The notes below the pieces were generated by a model. That model did no database searches and was not told where the DNA came from. It saw nothing but the letters and a program-made list of their open reading frames with translations. The position numbers and the translations under genes are program-made. A stretch of DNA of 64,000 bases from Lucifuga dentata (Eukaryota > Chordata > Actinopteri > Ophidiiformes > Bythitidae), in contig VXCM01001297.1 in the NCBI GenBank assembly GCA_014773175.1, positions 62,001 to 126,000 on the forward strand. The letters run 5' to 3'. Positions 1-12,169 of the stretch are shown piece by piece; position 1 is the stretch's first letter; the number at the start of each line of letters is the position of its first letter.

Positions 1-167
1 CTAAACTCACATTTCAAAGTAGACTGTCGACTAAAAGCCAGTTTACGGACCTGTTAGCCTCGTCTGACTGCTGACCTTTCAACATGCCTGTACTTTCAAG
101 CCAAAGTCAAGATGTGGGTTTAAATTTATGTTGTATAACTTTGTTGCCTCTGTATGACGGTGTATTA

Positions 168-893
168 GGGCTGTAGAAGATGAGGAAAAAAAAATGAGGG
201 GGCATTATTTTGAGTTTTAAAACTAGAAAATTTTCCATATTTTAAAAGTCGCATGCTTATGATAATTCAATGACTTTGCGCTAAAAGCACAAGTATTTCT
301 TTATTGCTAAATCCAATGGAAAAGTATAGTTTAATAAGGTCNTTTGCGCTAAAAGCACAAGTATTTCTTTATTGCTAAATCCAATGGAAAAGTATAGTTT
401 AATAAGGTCATCTTGCAAGAACTTGCAAATTTGCCAGTTTAAAAACTCACAAATTCGCAAGTTTTTAAACTTGCAAATTAAAAAAATTAAAAAAATAAGA
501 ATGAAAAAATTAAAAAATATTAAAAAAATAAGAATTAAAAAATTAAAAAATAAGAATGAAAATTATTTTTAATGATGAATAATCTTTTTTTAAAATTTTT
601 GTAAAATAATAATTTAATGTTTTTTAAAAATGAAAAAGGTAAAATAATAAGAACGGGAATCAGAACCACCTCACGTTGTGACTATGCCTGCAGTACATGA
701 CCTTATTAAACTATACTTTTCCACCGGATTTAACAATAAGGAAATACTTGTGTTTTTAGCTCAAAATCATTGAATTTTAAGAAGCACATGGACTTTTAAA
801 ACTGGCAAATTTTTGAGTTTTAAAAGTCACAAATTTGTGAGTTTGAAAACTTGAAATAATGCCCCCCTCATTTTTTTTTTTTCATCTTACATG
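168..893. mobile_element. Fold-back/MITE-like element with ~170-200 bp inverted arms
   Basis: The left arm (about 172-409) and right arm (about 690-893) are reverse complements with scattered mismatches. Outer ends read gaagatgagg...atgagggggcattattt on the left and the complement aataatgcccccctcat...catcttac on the right. Inner ends share ggaaaagtatagtttaataa on the left and ttattaaactatacttttcc on the right. The centre (about 412-660) is AT-rich with aaaaattaaaaa motifs. The left arm contains a 67-bp assembly duplication around the N at 342. No transposase is present and the target duplication is unclear. Confidence 0.7.
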
Positions 894-895
894 GT

Positions 896-3847
896 CCTCA
901 CACGCCGTCATACTTCTGATTATGTCACAAACAGCTATTCTGTCATTGGTTGAGCGTTTGAAAGGTTAAATTAGAATTTTCCTGAATTTTGCAAATCCAA
1001 GCGATGCATATTGCTCAATGTTGTGCTGCCACAAGATTATCAGGCTACTGATCATGGTTCAATACCCTTAACCGAGTGGTTTTAATTACCTAAAGCATGG
1101 TTTATGTTTAATGTGGACGTGAGGTGGGCATAAACGCAAACATTTTTAAATGGACTGGCTGTGCGTCCTGGCATTCATGACTAGCACACTTCATTGGTGG
1201 CGCTGTAGGTTAGCAACAGTTGGTTAACCGCCCCAAAACACAAAAACAAACCCAGCGAAATCAAAATAGTTTCAGGTTCAGTCACGTACAACAAAACATG
1301 GAGGCAGCAACGAGTGGGTTGTTGATTCGTGAAGAGGAGGAATTGCTGTTACTTGCATTGGCTGCGAGACGCTTTCCTCCATACCTCTTCATATCTCTTT
1401 GCTTGGAAAATCTTTGTTGAAGCCTCGTTTACGCCACACAAACACCATCCACGTTGTTTCAAAAATCGAGCGGTGCACGACGACACGATTAGCCTTCTAG
1501 AGCGGCCTCTGCGACCTGCTGTTATGGCTGCAATTGTGTCATATTTTCTGTGCGGTCGCGTACACGCTAAGCATAAACCAGCCTTTAGTTTAAGCAGTAA
1601 AGCTTAATCAGGCTTTAGCTGTGAGTCGATATTGTAGCAAAACAAAATGAAAAAATACTGACAGATTTTGTAGATATGGTCAGATGCATTTCTCAAAGAG
1701 TTGATGAAGAATGTATTTTGTTTTGTAGTAAAAAGCATTTTAGAAAGTTTTTCAGTATACATAAAGGAGGGTTGGGTGCTTGTAATTATTGGTAGAATGA
1801 AAACAATATGGATTCCAGAAGCGCTGTGATTGGCTGGCCAAACTGGAAGGTTGTGTTTAGGCATGAGATTTAAAAATGATTATTTTTAGCCATTAACCTG
1901 AGATGGTTAAGTTTCATTTTAAATGTAAAACTGATCCCGCTGAGGTCAAGATTAGAGATGGCTGTGGTGAGGTGAAGATTGTGGTTTGTGGTGAAAGTTA
2001 AAATCTGTGCAGCCAATCACCTTGGTTCTCAAAGGATTCCTTGCTAGCTACGTTCCACCCACTTTTAGGTGATCAAATGAAATCCATGATCTAATCCCTC
2101 AAAAACAGTGATATACTCATTCATACCACATTGAAGAAGCTAAAGATGCTCTAACTGACATTTGACTCTTTAATGCCATAGAACAGCCCAGCATTACACC
2201 AGCTAACACACGTTTAGCCTCATCAAACCCAGTTAGCAAAGCTTCTGATTGAAGACCAATTAGTGTGTGAATGTTGTTCACCAGAACAGACAGCAAGAGC
2301 TTTACGAGAACGAGCAGGAAACAGAAATCCAAAAACAAACAGCACAGATGGAGGATAACACACACCAAAATCTGTGTGTGTGTGTGTGTGTTTTAAAAGG
2401 GAGTCCAGATTGCATCTTGTCAAACGATAACATGTGAAACCAAATTTTCTCCCTGTTTGTTAATGAATCATAAAGTTATAAATTACAGCTCAGTTTATTC
2501 TGTCATCTCAGCTGCCTGCAGCTTTACAGGGAAATAGAGCGATAGAAATGATCAATCTATATAAATACAGTGCACTGTTCATAGAATTGTGGGATTTATT
2601 TTAAAGTTTCAGGGCATGTTGTCTGACAGAGCGCCCCCTTTCAAGCAACACCCCGTCACAAAAACTGTGACAGATTAAAAAATAAATAAATTATGATATG
2701 CTTGGACATAACTCCATCCACAAAAAGGGTTATTTTCAAAGAAGCTGATTCCAGGAACCATCTAAAGATATTATGAAAAACAGTAAACCAGTGCTTAATT
2801 TGGGCAAAAAGAAGTGCCGGAACCATGGTCGGATTGGGATGCTAATTTTTACCGGGACTTTCAGTTGTAGCTGGGGTGTGGGGGGNGGGCACAAAGTAAG
2901 CAATATGTCAGCGCTCCCTGCAACAGTTATTACAGTAGTCATGGTGAGATTCAAACTGAAATGAGAGCCTCATAGCCGGCTTACAGCGTATGTGTCCCAC
3001 CGCTGATAGACGCACCATAACTACATTTAAGAAACTAAAATAAAATTTAAAAAAACAAAACAAAACACCGCTGCTATGGAGAAACGTTTCACAGTGTGAT
3101 CATTCCTCTGTCAGCTTTTAGAAAGGCTCGTTTTCATCCATTTTATCCACATTTCCGGGTTGGTGTGTTAGCTTCGATAATTTGCTTTCGTGATTTTGTC
3201 AAGAATTTGTCATATATAATTTAATTATTTTATTATTTAATGTACACAATTATGTCCAAAAGTGATATAAAATTACTTAATATAGTTGTGGAACGCTAGC
3301 TTCTGAAATAATCTCTCCTGGTACGCACAGAGCCATCAGAGATAAGTGCCTGAACTCAGTTCCGGTGCATTACGGTACCAATTAAGCTAAAAAAAAAAAA
3401 AAAAAAAANAAAAAACAGAAAGAAAAATCCCAAAAACCCGACACACCTTGATGTTATGCATATTTGGACATTCTGGACGTTAAAGCTCTAATGAAGACCT
3501 TCATCAGCACTAACTCTTAGAGAAAGAAGGAAACCTTTGTAGTTCAGTGATGCAGAAATCTCCAGATGGTTGGAGACTGTGCTTTGGCTGTGTGTGTTAA
3601 GTGTGATATTGAATTTGGAGGATGAGCGCTTTATATTATTCTGAGCTCCGCACTGTGAGGCATCTTCTGCCTGAATTTGTTTTGGCCTAATATACACATC
3701 TGCTCACTGTTTAAAGCTCAGAGCCGCAGGCTTAAAATAGATCATATGGGTGTCGATGGTTAAGCCTCAAAATCATAAATGATGAAACTAGCTGCGCTGT
3801 CAACTCTCAATGAGCCCAATGCCGTGTCAACCCATCGTTGTCATGGA
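896..3847. other. No gene seen; single-copy-like AT-rich DNA
   Basis: Holds a short (GT)n at 2373-2391, a G-run with N at 2886 and a poly-A run with N at 3409. Region 1190-1610 is GC-richer and has short open frames but no recognisable protein. Confidence 0.5.
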
Positions 3848-4622
3848 GATGATGGGACGCTGAATGTGATTGGACCAAAGCAAAGCAGAGTAGACATTCT
3901 CACACAGACAGTGGAGCAGTCNGGACGCTGAATGTGATTGGACCAAAGCAAAGCAGAGTAGACATTCTCACACAGACAGTGGAGCAGTCGGACATTCAGT
4001 TTTTGACTTGTTGTGTCGCAGCGATTTCTCACAGATACTACAAATCACATATGAAAAGTATAGTAGTAGTAGTAGTAGTAGTAGTAACTTTTTTCAGACT
4101 AGGGTCCATAAAAAAGAAAGACATACAACATAAGATACACATATAAAATAGGAGTATAAAAAAACAAGAGCACAAATATTTACAACAAACAGCTGTACCG
4201 ATGTTTCTGTATCTTGGACTGCATCCGTACAGAACTGAGCTTTGCTCCAAAAACAGAATTATTTCATTAACAGATTGGTTTAAACGACAAATGAATCTGT
4301 ACACTGTGTTTCTCAGAACAGCTTGACAGGTTTTTACTCGCACACTGACAAACATCTCACTACCGCTACAGCATCTCGGCTTTTTAAGCAGAATTTGCAT
4401 CATTACAGGCTACTTGAAGCCGACGCATACTTGCCTTTTTATACTTTACCTACAGGGTGGGAGTATAGAGTGGGTACAATACAATACAATACGCCCTGAA
4501 AAGAGTCACTTTAACCTCCTCTGTACACATATGAAATTTCCTGAATAGCATGTTGGCCTGAGCATGCATCATACGACACTATAATTTGCTCAGAGTCCAG
4601 AATTTGAGGATGACTGAACTAG
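3848..4622 (-). mobile_element. hAT-like MITE copy, interrupted by a LINE
   Basis: On the minus strand it reads cagtcatcctcaaattctgg, then ctctgagcaaattata, and after the interruption catatg...gtgattt...gctttggtccaatcac. The same order is present uninterrupted at 30987-31267. A LINE fragment occupies 4063-4579, and a 67-bp assembly duplication surrounds the N at 3922 (3855-3921 and 3923-3989). Confidence 0.5.
4063..4579 (-). mobile_element. 5'-truncated non-LTR retrotransposon 3' end
   Basis: Minus-strand conceptual translation gives blocks such as EEVKVTLFRAYC, then a frame change, then VKTCQAVLRNTVYRFICRLNQ, typical of the C-terminal region after the reverse-transcriptase domain of fish LINEs of the L2/CR1/Jockey group (family assignment from memory of such proteins). 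The 3' end is a (CTA)n tail, seen as (GTA)n at 4063-4085. TATA occurs on both sides (4059-4062 and 4580-4583) and is a possible short target duplication. Broken by a frameshift; not functional. Confidence 0.55.
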
Positions 4623-5010
4623 ACCAAACGAGACCAAACTGGAACTGGCCTTAGATCCAGTCCTAGTTACCGTTTTGTGCTTCAACCAACTTGAAACAGT
4701 ACTGGAATGAACTCGGCTGCGATGACGACCGACGACATCGCGACCAATGTCATCGCAGAGTGTGGCGAGGTAATCCAACGCAACAAACGTGGTGGAAAGT
4801 GAGGTGCTGAGTTTCTTTGCCATTTATTTAATCAGCACTTTGTGGCTTGTATGGAGCAATCCATTAAAAGGGGGCGTGGCTACAATGGCAGATTATGGAC
4901 ATGGACAACGACTTACGATGCGGAAGACAACAAAGAATTAGAATTGCATATTAGGCTTTGTTATTTTCCGAATGCATTGCAGGAAGAACAAACCAGCTGA
5001 CAGCTGTCTA
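4623..5010 (+). repeat. Dispersed repeat O, uninterrupted copy
   Basis: Strongly similar to 58835-59168 plus 60041-60095: shared blocks include ggtgctgagtttctttgc, aatcagc.ctttgtg.cttg and gggcgtggctacaatggcag. At 4951-4953 it carries a single TTA exactly where the other copy holds a Harbinger-like insertion, so it is a natural empty site. Class unknown. Confidence 0.6.
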
Positions 5011-5149
5011 AGCCGCTTCAGCAACGTGACCGTTTTGGTGTCCAATCAGCGCTCAGCAGTGCAGTAGCTCTGCCCCCAGGGTCCTGTAAGGTCCTGTAAA
5101 GCTTGTTTTTTACTTGACACATCTGTGAGGGCGCACTGGTCTGCTTGAG

Positions 5150-5512
5150 ATAACATAATCCGTCACAACGAACGTGTATTAGGATTTTTGCAGAAGTAAC
5201 TTTATTTAACCAGTGCAACACAGAACTGCAATGTATGTCTCCGCCAGGAAAAATAGTTCCAGGAGAAGACAACTTTTACAGAGAAATTAAAATGACCGCG
5301 CCTTCTACCATTGGGAATAAGCGTTAGAAGGCGAAACGTTGAATTTTAAGGTGGATGTATCAGCTGAACATTTGATTTTGAAAGATTAGGGGATTTGAAA
5401 AAATAAAGGAAAACTAAAATATGATTTTATGTTTTGAAAACTGGTTGTCAGTAACATAATGCGGGTTGTATATATTGGGCTCAAACATGCACAATCACTG
5501 GTATGATCCTTT
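5150..5512 (+). mobile_element. M1 TTAA-MITE, right-hand fragment
   Basis: Contains the M1 internal blocks (atgtatgtctccgccagg, then aaatagttccaggagaagac), the ttgattttgaaagattaggg block and the right terminal repeat (gggctcaaacatgc...ggtatgatccttt). The left end is missing; the final TTAA has decayed to TTTG. Confidence 0.6.
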
Positions 5513-6141
5513 GCTTCATTCTTTCTCTTTCTGTTAATTTGTTTCTTTCTTTTTTGTTACTCTCTTTTTAACTCTGTCTCTTTTGCTCATTTTTTTTAGT
5601 CTTTCTTTGTCTTTCTTTTGTTGTCTCCTCCCCTTTTCCTTCTTTAATTTCCCCTTGTATCAATCTGTTTTTAATATTTCCCGTTTCACCCTCTCTTTAT
5701 GTTTGAGTCCTCAAAAACATTTTGTCAAAAAATATCCACATTTTTGCAAGACAAAATTTGTCTTCCAGTCTATTAAAGGATTTTTTTTTTTTTCCCTGAA
5801 TGAAAAAAAAAAAACAAAAACCTCGGAACAGTCAAATGATAAAAATGACTCTGGAGTGAGGAGCTGTGCTGCATGTGTGGAACGGGATGATGTAAATTCC
5901 ACGGAAATGAAACAAATCAGCTCCTGTGCAGTGTTTAGAAGAGGAGCGGCTCGTTTGCTGATGTAGGGAGCGTGCTGTGAATGTTAGATGGCGTATTTAG
6001 CAGGAGGAGGAGGAGGAGGAAGAGGTGAGGAGACTGTCAGGAGATGCTAAGTTCATTTCACTTTGAGTTCACACACTCATTTCCCCTGGTATTACTCAGC
6101 AAGCATACAGGTAGGAAAAACATCTCGAATCTCCTAAACAC
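5513..6141. repeat. Pyrimidine-rich tract and (AGG)n
   Basis: 5513-5700 is T/C-rich with tctttct motifs on the + strand; 6002-6024 is an (AGG)n run. Nothing coding is seen. Confidence 0.6.
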
Positions 6142-6703
6142 TTAAAGGACCATATCGGTGGTTTTGCATGTTTGAGCCCAATATATACAATCTGCATACA
6201 TGGAAATGGTTGCTGACAACCATTTCCCAAAATATATAACTGGAGTGGTAAATCTTGGAATCCTTCCTACCATCCAGGCTGTCTTTGGGTTCATTTCATT
6301 CAAGTATGCTATTAAAATCAAGTAGAGTATTTGAGTATTAAAATCTTGTAGAGAATTAAAATGTGCTTGACAGAAATAATCCATCACGGGGAAAAAGATG
6401 TCTATTAAATTTTGTTGTTGTTGCAACTTTAATTGGCCCAACAGGAAGCTGCATGGAAGAAAATGTATGCCTCCACCAAGGAATATAGTCTCAGAGAAAT
6501 TAAAAATGGCAGGCGAAGCATTAAATTTTAAGGTGGGTGTATCACATGAACATTTGATTATGAAAGATTAGGGGATTTGGCAAAATAACACAAAAACTAA
6601 AATATATTTTTATGTTTTAGAAAATGTCTGTCAGTAATGTAATGTGTATGCAGGTAGCATCTGTTGGGCTGAAATATGCAAAATCACTGGTATGGTCCTT
6701 TAA
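6142..6703. mobile_element. M1 TTAA-MITE, complete copy (subfamily with GGTTTTGCATG)
   Basis: Starts TTAA|AGGACCATATC and ends GGTATGGTCCT|TTAA with inverted arms of about 80 bp. TTAA at each side (6142-6145, 6700-6703) fits a piggyBac-type target duplication. It has no coding capacity. The internal block ccaccaaggaatatagtc is shared with other copies. Confidence 0.75.
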
Positions 6704-7939
6704 GCTCGATGACATGATGACTTCTAGACATTATCATAAGTTCTGGTAATTTACTTGAGTATTTTCTTCTATTTGTATACTAACTTCAGAGGGAAAATGA
6801 TACTTTAAGATCTGACTGATCTGTTTAAAACTGGTTAATCATTAATAAATATAATTTTTTTAATCAGAATGATTACTGCTTTGAAGTACTGGGACTTTGA
6901 GTATTTGGGTAAAGATTTAAGATAAACTCATAAAATATCACTGATATCTTTACTTCTTTCTTGCTTCCGTCCTCTGCTCTTTCTCTGCTGCTTCCTTCCT
7001 TCCTTCTTTCCTTAGTACTGTCCTACTTTCGCTCCTCGTTTCCTTTTTTCCTTTGCTTCCATCTTCCTTCAGTCTTTCTTCCCCTAATTTATTTTTCCCT
7101 CCTCTCATCATTTATCTTTCTTCTATCTTCCCTTACATTCTTTTCTTCTTCTAACACCTTTCCTGATTTCTTTCCTTCCTGTCATTGACCTGAATCAGTA
7201 TCAGTCTTTTACTTTCGATTTTACTGCTAGCACTTGATTAATTTTACATAAATAAACATTAGAATATACTTTTACTTATAATGGAATTTTGTTTTTTAAT
7301 GATTCCTTCTTCCACATCTGCAAATGAGATTATTTCATCTCACTTTTAGAATAACCGCTGGTGTTCACGCCTCGTGCATTTCAGCAGCAAATGTGAAATA
7401 ATAAGCGATTCAGATGCAGCAGCAGGGAAACGTTCGGAATATTTCCTTGCAAATAAATCAAAACTCATTTAAAAAAGGTCACACTTAGAATGAAGAAATA
7501 AAGGTATTTTATATTTGTATTCATCACTTACAGCAACACAAATAAATACAAACCAGTTGTTGTTTCCAGGTGGAAAATATCAAATTTTCAGGGTAGAAGA
7601 AAAAACTATTATTTTTGGATTATCCATCAAACATTATGGATTCTATGAAATTACTTGAAAATCTTTTGAAAATCCAAGAAGCGTAGAAGTTTCCAAGCCT
7701 TTGATGCTTAAAATGGAAAGGTTGATTGATAAATTCTGAGCCTGACACATGAGTCTTGGGCAGGGATACTCAAATACAATTCTTAAAGGTCCACAAAGAA
7801 AATTTTCAATAAGACAAATGTCTGTTTATTAAGGTCAGTTAAACCAGGGTCGTCCTAATTTTTTAATTTTTACTGGGTTACTGGGTATTTAAGCTGTTGA
7901 GTGTGTGTGTGTGTGTGTGTGGGGGGNCTGTCTGCTTTC
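6704..7939. other. No gene; pyrimidine tract and (GT)n
   Basis: 6955-7180 is a long C/T-rich stretch (ccttccttctttcctt type). The rest is AT-rich with no repeat or protein recognised until the (GT)n at 7900-7920 and a G-run with N at 7927. Confidence 0.5.
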
Positions 7940-8118
7940 CACACTCCACTTTCTCTACTGCAAACAGCAGTGGAGAAAGCCAAGAATTCTGACTTGTTTC
8001 ATCGCAGCGATGTCTCACAGATAATACAAATAATACATATGAAAAATATAATTTGCTCAGAGTCCAGAGACAGTTGTGGTTCAGTCCGGATCCAGACTTT
8101 GAGGATAATTGAACTAGG
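7940..8118 (-). mobile_element. hAT-like MITE copy, partial
   Basis: The minus strand reads caattatcctcaaagtctgg, then actgaaccacaactgtctct, ctctgagcaaattatatttt and ctttctccactgctg, parallel to 30987-31267. The outer end is not well defined, being next to a (GT)n tract and an N at 7927. Confidence 0.5.
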
Positions 8119-8330
8119 GTCATATATGATTTTTAACGATGCATATGCATAAGCACGATGGCTGCCACATATGTCCTGCAATCGTTTGAAGCTTCGGTTG
8201 TGAAAACTATCAAGAAATGACGCTACAAGCTCACAAAAGTGCAGTACCTACAAAGACCACAGGTGTGTGTGGGAGGGGGGGGGGGGNGGGGGCAGTAATG
8301 TTGACTTTTGTCACAAGAAAAGGGTTTTAG
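8119..8330 (+). repeat. Dispersed repeat T3, copy
   Basis: Similar to 29765-29960: gcataagcacgatggctgcc-like block, gtgcagtacctacaaagacc, and gggggcagtaatgttgactt ttgtcac. Contains a G-run with N at 8287. Confidence 0.35.
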
Positions 8331-8686
8331 CTCCTCAGAGTTTCACCTTCTCCCAATTAGATGGAAAATTTACCGCAGTTGGTGGTTAAGTTCGCTACAA
8401 GAAACCATCTGTTTCTAATCAATCAATAGATCAATTGTTTGCCTTCTAGTTGGTTTGGAACTTGTGCAAATCAGTTTATATCATTAAAAAAAAAAAAAAA
8501 ACNAAAAAAAAAAAAAAAACGCTCCAGGGTTTGTTTGGAAATGGAGTCCACCTCCTTTAAACAGTCTCGGTGAAGCTGTTTTAGCCCTCAACTATTCAAA
8601 AACGAGCCGTACAAAAAGAAGAAAACAAATGTTACTCCGACTGAACCAGATCAAACCACATAGGAGTCAAAATGCCCTTAGAATTA
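8331..8686. other. No gene; poly-A run
   Basis: Contains a poly-A run broken by N at 8503. No other feature seen. Confidence 0.4.
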
Positions 8687-9065
8687 CTGTGTATATACTT
8701 GATTATAAGCTGAGTTTTTATTACCAAATTTCACAAAGCATACCATAGAATGATATATTTCCTGACTAAACATCTTATCCAGCACATTTTGCGGTGATCA
8801 GTAACACATCAGTCACAGCGCTGTTGTGACTGGTCAGTTACGGTAATCAGCTGCTGAAATAAATATCATGTTTACCCAGTACTTGGATTATTTTCAGAAA
8901 ATCACAGGAATACTACAGTATGACAATACACAGAAAAACAGGAAATTTGCTAAACAAATAAACTGATGGAACAAGATCAGGGGGTCAGCTTATATACAGG
9001 TTTCTTTAAAAATCTAAATTTGCAGGTCAAAATCAGAGGGTCAGCTTATACACGAGTATATACGG
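8687..9065. mobile_element. TA-flanked MITE (GTATAAGC family), short copy
   Basis: Left CTGTGTATATACTTGATTAT, right complement CGAGTATATACGG; internal blocks gatcagggggtcagcttat and aatttgcaggtcaaaatcag recur, in the other orientation, in 47282-48038. The left flank is TA, the right flank is decayed. Confidence 0.6.
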
Positions 9066-9109
9066 GACTGATTTCAAATGAAAAGTGTCAAATCCAGAAC
9101 TTATCAACT

Positions 9110-9525
9110 CCCATTTTCTAAAACCAATCAGTGGCACAGATCCCAGAGTCAGAACAAAGCACGGCGAGACAGCATTTAGTTCTCTGGAACAAACTTCCAG
9201 AAGAATCTCAGGTCTGCTCTCTTAAACTCTTTTAAAACCAAGCTTAAAACTTTTCTCTTCATCACTGCTTTTAATGAAGCTTTGCACTGCAACTCAATCT
9301 GGGGCCAATTAATTATTTTCATACTGGAACTGCACTATAGATTACTTTATTTAATTTTACCTTATTTCATTTCTTACTCTCTTTTACTCTTAGTTTTTAA
9401 ATGTTGCTTTATTTTGTTCTTATTGTCTTTTAAATGTTGCTTTAATGCATTTTATATGCGTAAAGCACTTTGAATTGCCTTTCTGTTTGAGTGGTGCTAT
9501 AGGAATACATTTGCCTTGCCTTGAA
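9110..9525 (+). mobile_element. LINE 3' end (L2/Maui-like), 5'-truncated
   Basis: The first part translates to fragments like SALLNSFKTKLKTFLF, the terminal residues of fish L2-group ORF2 products. The rest is 3' UTR ending gcgtaaagcactttgaattg, then gtgctataggaatacatttg and a ccttgcctt tail, a 3' end commonly seen in teleost LINEs (recognised from memory). Confidence 0.6.
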
Positions 9526-9689
9526 CATGCTAATTCTTAAAAGAAAATGTTCATGACGCAGCACCACACAAACTGTATATTCCCCTCGTGCTGTGTGACC
9601 TGTGAGGTCAGAGTTCATATTCTCAGGATTTAATTCATTCATTCATTGCTGAAGTCATGGTGAGCTACGTTTGACCGCCCGGGCTGCTT

Positions 9690-10050
9690 TTGCTGCGAGT
9701 GCAGCATGAAAAACGGCCTCGTCCACAGAAAGAGAATTTCCTGTTGTGGGCTGATAAAAGTATTTAGTAATGCATTTAAATGAGCTGTGTAGAGAGTGGA
9801 GATGCTCTCCTTCCAGCTCCGTTTAACCCCGCCGGACCGTGAGCTCGACCCATTTTTATGTGCTGAGTATCGACATTCTCCGGATGGATTAAAACAGGCA
9901 AAAAGCGAACTATTTATGTATTTCTTCTTTGGCAGAGAGAGTCTGAGGGCACTTAAGGTGCTGCCATCCTAATGTGGCAGGCATCTCATAAAGTGCTCCC
10001 TTTCGGCCACGTTTTATTCAGCAGGCCCGCGGCCAGGAGGAGGAGGAAGA
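9690..10050. other. Candidate conserved noncoding block
   Basis: Balanced-composition sequence without repeats, with taatgcatttaaatga, ccatttttatgtgctgagta and cacttaaggtgctgccatcc. Sequence texture resembles vertebrate noncoding conserved elements near neural genes. No alignment was possible, so this is a guess to be tested. Confidence 0.25.
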
Positions 10051-12169
10051 GGAAGAGGAGGAGGTTCACTGACACAGCAAAGCTACGCTGCAAAATAAGC
10101 TAAAAACAAACTAAATGGTCTGTAATCTGGAGAAATTTTCAAGTGTCAAGGAAAAAAATCTGCTAATGTGTGAAAGCAAAACGACTTTAGATTTCTGAAA
10201 ACTGGCATAAAAGCCTAGTCACAAAAAAAACACTATCTGTCTTTTAAACTAGTAATAAAGAATTTCATTTTCCTTCATGTAAGCAATGAGACTGTAATTT
10301 TGTGTTAAAAGAGGAGATATTTTTTGCCCTCTACTAAACCTGTAAACCATGAAGGAGGCCTCCAAAATGGCAGAAATGTCACTTTCGAGGCTTTGTTTGT
10401 GGTTTACAGAGCGAGTGTGAAGGACTCGATCAAAAATGGATCACATGACAATCAAGTGAGGAAGAATTCCAAGAATCAAAGCTCATTTTCTTGATTCTTG
10501 CGCAGTGATCTCCTTATTCTGACATGTTGCCAGATCCTGACACTCATTTACTGAAAACTTCAGAAACAAGAAATCGACAATTCCGGAACTCAAAAGCAGA
10601 TTTTCTTGAAGGAAATCAGCTCGTTTCAGGAATTCTGTAGAAATGAGTGTCAGGATCTTCACTGCGTCTTTAAGAGAGTAAACATTTAAACCTCAATGTG
10701 ATGCAAGTCTGATTTGTTAGCATTTCTGAATATTTAATCTTCTATAATTAAGAACTCCAGCATTAAGATTCTTATAAATTTTTGTTATTGTTGTATTTTT
10801 ATGTATGTTATTTCTATCTGATTTGTCAAGTTTTTATTTGCCTAAATCTAACCATCCATCCTACGACCTTTTCAGAGCGCTTCTACTTCCTGTTTTGGTT
10901 ATAACAAAAACATTCCTAATCAACATAATCAGGGAGATATTTGCTTTTTTTTTTTTTTTTANTTTTTTTTTTTTTTTTAAGAAACAATCAAAAAAAACAA
11001 AATCATAATTCGGATAATTAGCAGAAATGGCTGCTACACAACAATAATGTATCTGTGCTGCTTTACTGAAGATAAGATTACAAAATGTCTGCAAGATCAA
11101 ATAAATGGGAGCTGACACGTTTATTGATCAGAAGCTGCATCCAAAACATCAGCTGGAAAATCTGATAAATATTGTAAGCATCAGCAGAACATAATTGAGC
11201 TGATCTCTGATCTGTGCTGCAGGTTTCAGTTTATCTGCAGGTCAAAGTTCACGGCTTTATTTCGTTATTTCTTTACTTTTTTCTGGCTAACGAATCTCGT
11301 TAGCTAATGACTCTCCCATGCAGTGTAACAATCAGCAGTTTCCATTAGAATCAGATGGAATATAATCACACTTCCTGTCCCTCAACTCCTCCACACACAC
11401 CAGCATGTCTGACCTTTGACCTCTGACCTCCCTGTGGGCAAGTAGAAACTCAATTTGTCCATCTTGGCTTAATGAAGGAAAAGACAAATGAATTAATGTG
11501 CTTATATTTAAATCCATTACTTATGTAAAAAGCAATAATATAATTTAAATATGGTATTGCAAATATCATGTCAGCAGCCAGTCCTTTGTTCAAATTTGTA
11601 CTACGATATCTGGAGTATTTATTGTAAAATTAAATTTAGAGTTTTGTTTGTCAGGGGAAGTGCTTGTATCTCCATTTCAGGGATTTTTTTTGGTTTTCAG
11701 ACTAGCTGAGAGAGAAAAAGGAAAGAGAAAGAAAAAAACTGTAAACCCTTTCATATACTATAAATTGTACACTATTGCATTTCTGATAAATTATATATTG
11801 ATAATAATATTTTCTGTAATAAGCAAAAATCAACTGATAACACTGGCTTGCCAAAATATCAGCCAGGCTGCATTTACTAGTAACTACAACTCAGATAAAT
11901 TTATTTAAGTAGAAATTTGACTCCTTTATTGGAGTCAAATTATGAATAAAAATTACAGTATATTCAACATGTTATGGAGGAAAAGAAGACAGTCTCAAAA
12001 TTTAAATAAGTACTGTAATTAAATACAGTTTTAACAAAGTACTTTGTTAAAAGTAATGAGTTAAATTCCATTTATGACAAAAAGCCAGAGGAGATGAAAG
12101 AGGGATATAAAATGTTTCAGCTGCCAAAAAACAGCTTTATATATATATATGCATAAAGGGTTATACTGT
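10051..12169. other. No gene seen
   Basis: AT-rich, with (AGG)n-like sequence at 10035-10065, a poly-T run with N at 10962 and a short (TA)n at 12137-12150. No recognisable protein or element. Confidence 0.45.

Noticed and set aside
1220..1607. Short exon-like open frames in a GC-richer island
   Set aside because: No recognised domain, no convincing splice sites, and overlapping frames of similar length.
4038..4403. Minus-strand 121-codon frame as a host gene
   Set aside because: It matches the C-terminal region of a LINE product and is frameshifted.
7785..7800. Another M1 end (cttaaaggtccacaaag)
   Set aside because: Similarity stops after about ten bases and no arm or core sequence follows.
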